From Rossellomorea sp. y25 (GTDB lineage Bacteria > Bacillota > Bacilli > Bacillales > Bacillaceae_B): a stretch of 64,000 nt of DNA. The stretch spans positions 2,488,501-2,552,500 of the forward strand of contig NZ_CP145886.1 in assembly GCF_038049935.1 (NCBI RefSeq), read 5' to 3'. Each line of letters begins with the position of its first letter. Positions within the stretch are counted from its first letter, which is position 1. The notes under the pieces are model-generated. The model saw only the letters and a program-made list of their open reading frames with translations, was not told the origin of the DNA and made no database searches. The position numbers and the translations under genes were made by a program. Positions 62,452 to 64,000 of this stretch are shown here, piece by piece.

Positions 62452-63672
62452 CTATAGATATTTATGAAAACTCCGTACCGTTTCGTCGGAAGGAAGCAGG
62501 AACGTCATCATCCCCAGTAGTGGGAGAAAGCTGCAAAGTATCATGACGAAACGAATGGTGTATAGATCTGCCAATCCCCCGAAAATGACTGCACCTACAG
62601 CTCCCATTCCAAAGGCAAGTCCAACGGTTAGTCCTGACACCATTCCAATCTTTTGTGGCAAAAGTTCTTGTGCATAGACAACGATTACACTAAAGCTTGA
62701 AGACAAGATAAATCCGATGCAAAAGATAAATGGATAGACAATACTTAAAGATAAGTAAGGTAATGCAAGGGTTAACGGCGCAGCACCTAACATTGAAAAG
62801 AAAATGATATTCCTTTTTCCAAAACGGTCTGCAAGCGGCCCTCCCAAAAAGGTTCCCAGTACTCCAGCAAACATAAATACAAAAATGTATGCTTGAGCTT
62901 CTTTAATTGAAAGACCGTAATCTTCAATTAAATAAAACTGGTAGTAATTTGATAATCCAGCTCCATACCACGAACGGGCAAACACTAAAAACACAACTAA
63001 TACCATTGCCCATTTAATTCTAGGATGAATCGGGATCTTCTTCGCGCTTTTCTTGTTATGACGTTTCATCTTTTCATTAGAACGTAATTGTTCAGAGTAC
63101 CAATTGGATACATGAAATAAAACGATGACCCCTAAGATTGCTACAACGGAAAACCACAGGGCCCCTTTTTGGCCAAATGGAACAAATATAAATGCCGTAA
63201 TCAATGGAGCAAGTGACTGCCCTGTATTCCCACCAACTTGATAAATCGATTGAGCCAGGCCCCTGCGATTTCCGGCTGCCATATACGCTACCCTGGAACC
63301 TTCAGGATGAAAGATGGCCGAGCCGAACCCGATAAATAACACAGATAGAATAATCCAGATAAAATGACCGGATAATGCAAAGCCCACTAAACCTATTAAG
63401 CTTGACAGCATTCCTAATGGAAGTAAATAAGGTTTTGAACGCATATCCGCATAATAACCGAATACCGGCTGCAACAATGAAGAAGTCATATTGAGTGAAA
63501 ATGCGATCCAGCCAATTTGGGTATAACTCAGCTGTAAGGATTTCTCAATGATCGGAAACATGGCTGGAACAACTGCCTGTAACGTATCATTGATAAAATG
63601 ACCGGAACTGATGGCTAATAGAATACCGTAAATGGTAGGATTCTGCATGGGCTTTACAGCAGGTTGAGTCAA
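62452..63672 (-). CDS. MFS exporter, fosmidomycin-resistance (Fsr) type
   Basis: This 406-residue protein has 12 helices and matches the Fsr group: GHFINDTLQAVVPAMFPIIEKSLQLSYTQIGWIAF split over its start, FGYYADMRSKPYLLPLGM, and GFGSAIFHPEGSRVAY. Fsr-type proteins export fosmidomycin and similar compounds. The start is TTG at 63672 behind AAGGAGTGACAATAT. It is a single gene. Confidence 0.87.
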   Translation of the reverse strand: MTQPAVKPMQNPTIYGILLAISSGHFINDTLQAVVPAMFPIIEKSLQLSYTQIGWIAFSLNMTSSLLQPVFGYYADMRSKPYLLPLGMLSSLIGLVGFALSGHFIWIILSVLFIGFGSAIFHPEGSRVAYMAAGNRRGLAQSIYQVGGNTGQSLAPLITAFIFVPFGQKGALWFSVVAILGVIVLFHVSNWYSEQLRSNEKMKRHNKKSAKKIPIHPRIKWAMVLVVFLVFARSWYGAGLSNYYQFYLIEDYGLSIKEAQAYIFVFMFAGVLGTFLGGPLADRFGKRNIIFFSMLGAAPLTLALPYLSLSIVYPFIFCIGFILSSSFSVIVVYAQELLPQKIGMVSGLTVGLAFGMGAVGAVIFGGLADLYTIRFVMILCSFLPLLGMMTFLLPSDETVRSFHKYL

Positions 63673-63746
63673 ATATTGTCACTCCTTCTTATTATTTCGT
63701 TACTCTAAATATTATACTGAATTCCTTTTCCATTTCCTACAGGCAA

Positions 63747-63778
63747 ATAAAAAAAGCCGAAGCAATGTTCGACTTTTA
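63747..63778 (-). terminator. Terminator after the YhcN/YlaJ gene
   Basis: On the minus strand AGTCGAA-CATTG-CTTCGGCT is followed by TTTTTTATTT. Confidence 0.8.
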
Positions 63779-63788
63779 ACCATTAGGA

Positions 63789-64000
63789 TTAGCCTCTGTT
63801 CGGAAATACTCGTCTCAGCATTTCTGCAATCTCTTCACCTAGTCCCTCAATGGGTTTCCCATTCTCTGCTTTGTTTGCATAATCTCGCATACGATCAGTG
63901 AAATCAGGATTTGTTGAAATGTAAACATTATTTATATTTCCGTTTTGACTTTTCACTTGATCTGAGATCTTTTTCTCCAAGTCCTTTGAAACTTTTCCAT
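63789..64000 (-). CDS. YhcN/YlaJ-family sporulation lipoprotein (N-terminus cut by window edge)
   Basis: The frame runs off the right edge without a start. The visible 70 residues (ending NNVYISTNPDFTDRMRDYA and EEIAEMLRRVFPNRG) match the C-terminal end of YhcN/YlaJ spore lipoproteins. The lipobox would lie outside the window. A TTG inside the visible part is not preceded by a ribosome site and is not taken as the start. Confidence 0.8.
   Translation of the reverse strand, partial: GKVSKDLEKKISDQVKSQNGNINNVYISTNPDFTDRMRDYANKAENGKPIEGLGEEIAEMLRRVFPNRG

Overview
This is a low-GC Firmicute chromosome segment from an aerobic, spore-forming, pigmented Bacillaceae, probably Bacillus sensu lato or a Rossellomorea-like relative. 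That placement is my inference from Bacillus-type gene families (YpuA, YckD, YkwC, CvfB, YhcN/YlaJ and Spo0M-like proteins), strong AGGAGG ribosome sites, Firmicute riboswitches, and a C30 carotenoid locus. I see no rRNA, tRNA, CRISPR array, insertion sequence or intact prophage.

Layout. 1-12.8 kb holds housekeeping and orphan genes: a tandem P-loop ATPase, AIM24, an E. coli-type S-adenosylmethionine decarboxylase, a CAP protein, a FrnE-like DsbA, a SUV3-like helicase and two HAD phosphatases. Between the MtnX-like gene and ppiB lie two convergent orphan RNAs, one a 6S RNA candidate. At 12.9-13.5 kb a peroxiredoxin has an in-frame TGA exactly at the peroxidatic cysteine. 15.4-25.4 kb is a reactive-sulfur locus controlled by a CstR-type repressor: two rhodanese/metallo-beta-lactamase fusions, rhodaneses, TusA, DsrE and a TauE exporter, with matching 16-bp palindromes in several promoters. 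A two-component system and YpuA sit inside it. 27.0-30.4 kb holds cstA followed by a three-gene operon: a small protein with a second in-frame TGA in a UCGG motif, a protein ending in Cys-Cys, and an ArsA-type ATPase.

31-45 kb holds an RRNPP-type quorum regulator with its candidate peptide gene, an M29 aminopeptidase, a lipase-like hydrolase, an rRNA methyltransferase, a cNMP/CBS/DUF294 protein coupled to a DnaQ-like exonuclease, the proline genes proI, proB and proA, and an LCP protein. 45.8-53.7 kb is one cobalamin salvage and transport operon (btuF, btuC, btuD-cbiZ, cobU, cobS, cobC, cobU-like, adenosyltransferase, cblT, cblS) behind a B12 riboswitch with a terminator. 54-64 kb holds msrA, carotenoid genes with an acyltransferase interrupted by TGA, an MFS exporter behind a leader peptide and alternative hairpins, cvfB, a guanine riboswitch with a purine permease, a fosmidomycin-resistance-like exporter, and the end of a spore lipoprotein gene.

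The main result is two probable selenoprotein genes. In both, TGA replaces or accompanies a catalytic-looking cysteine, the frame continues intact, and a hairpin with GGU in its loop follows 17-20 nt after TGA, the geometry of bacterial SECIS elements. A third in-frame TGA, in the CrtO-like acyltransferase, aligns with a non-cysteine position and has no such hairpin, so it looks like ordinary inactivation. No Sec machinery gene (selA, selB, selC, selD) lies in this window, so the Sec reading depends on the rest of the genome.
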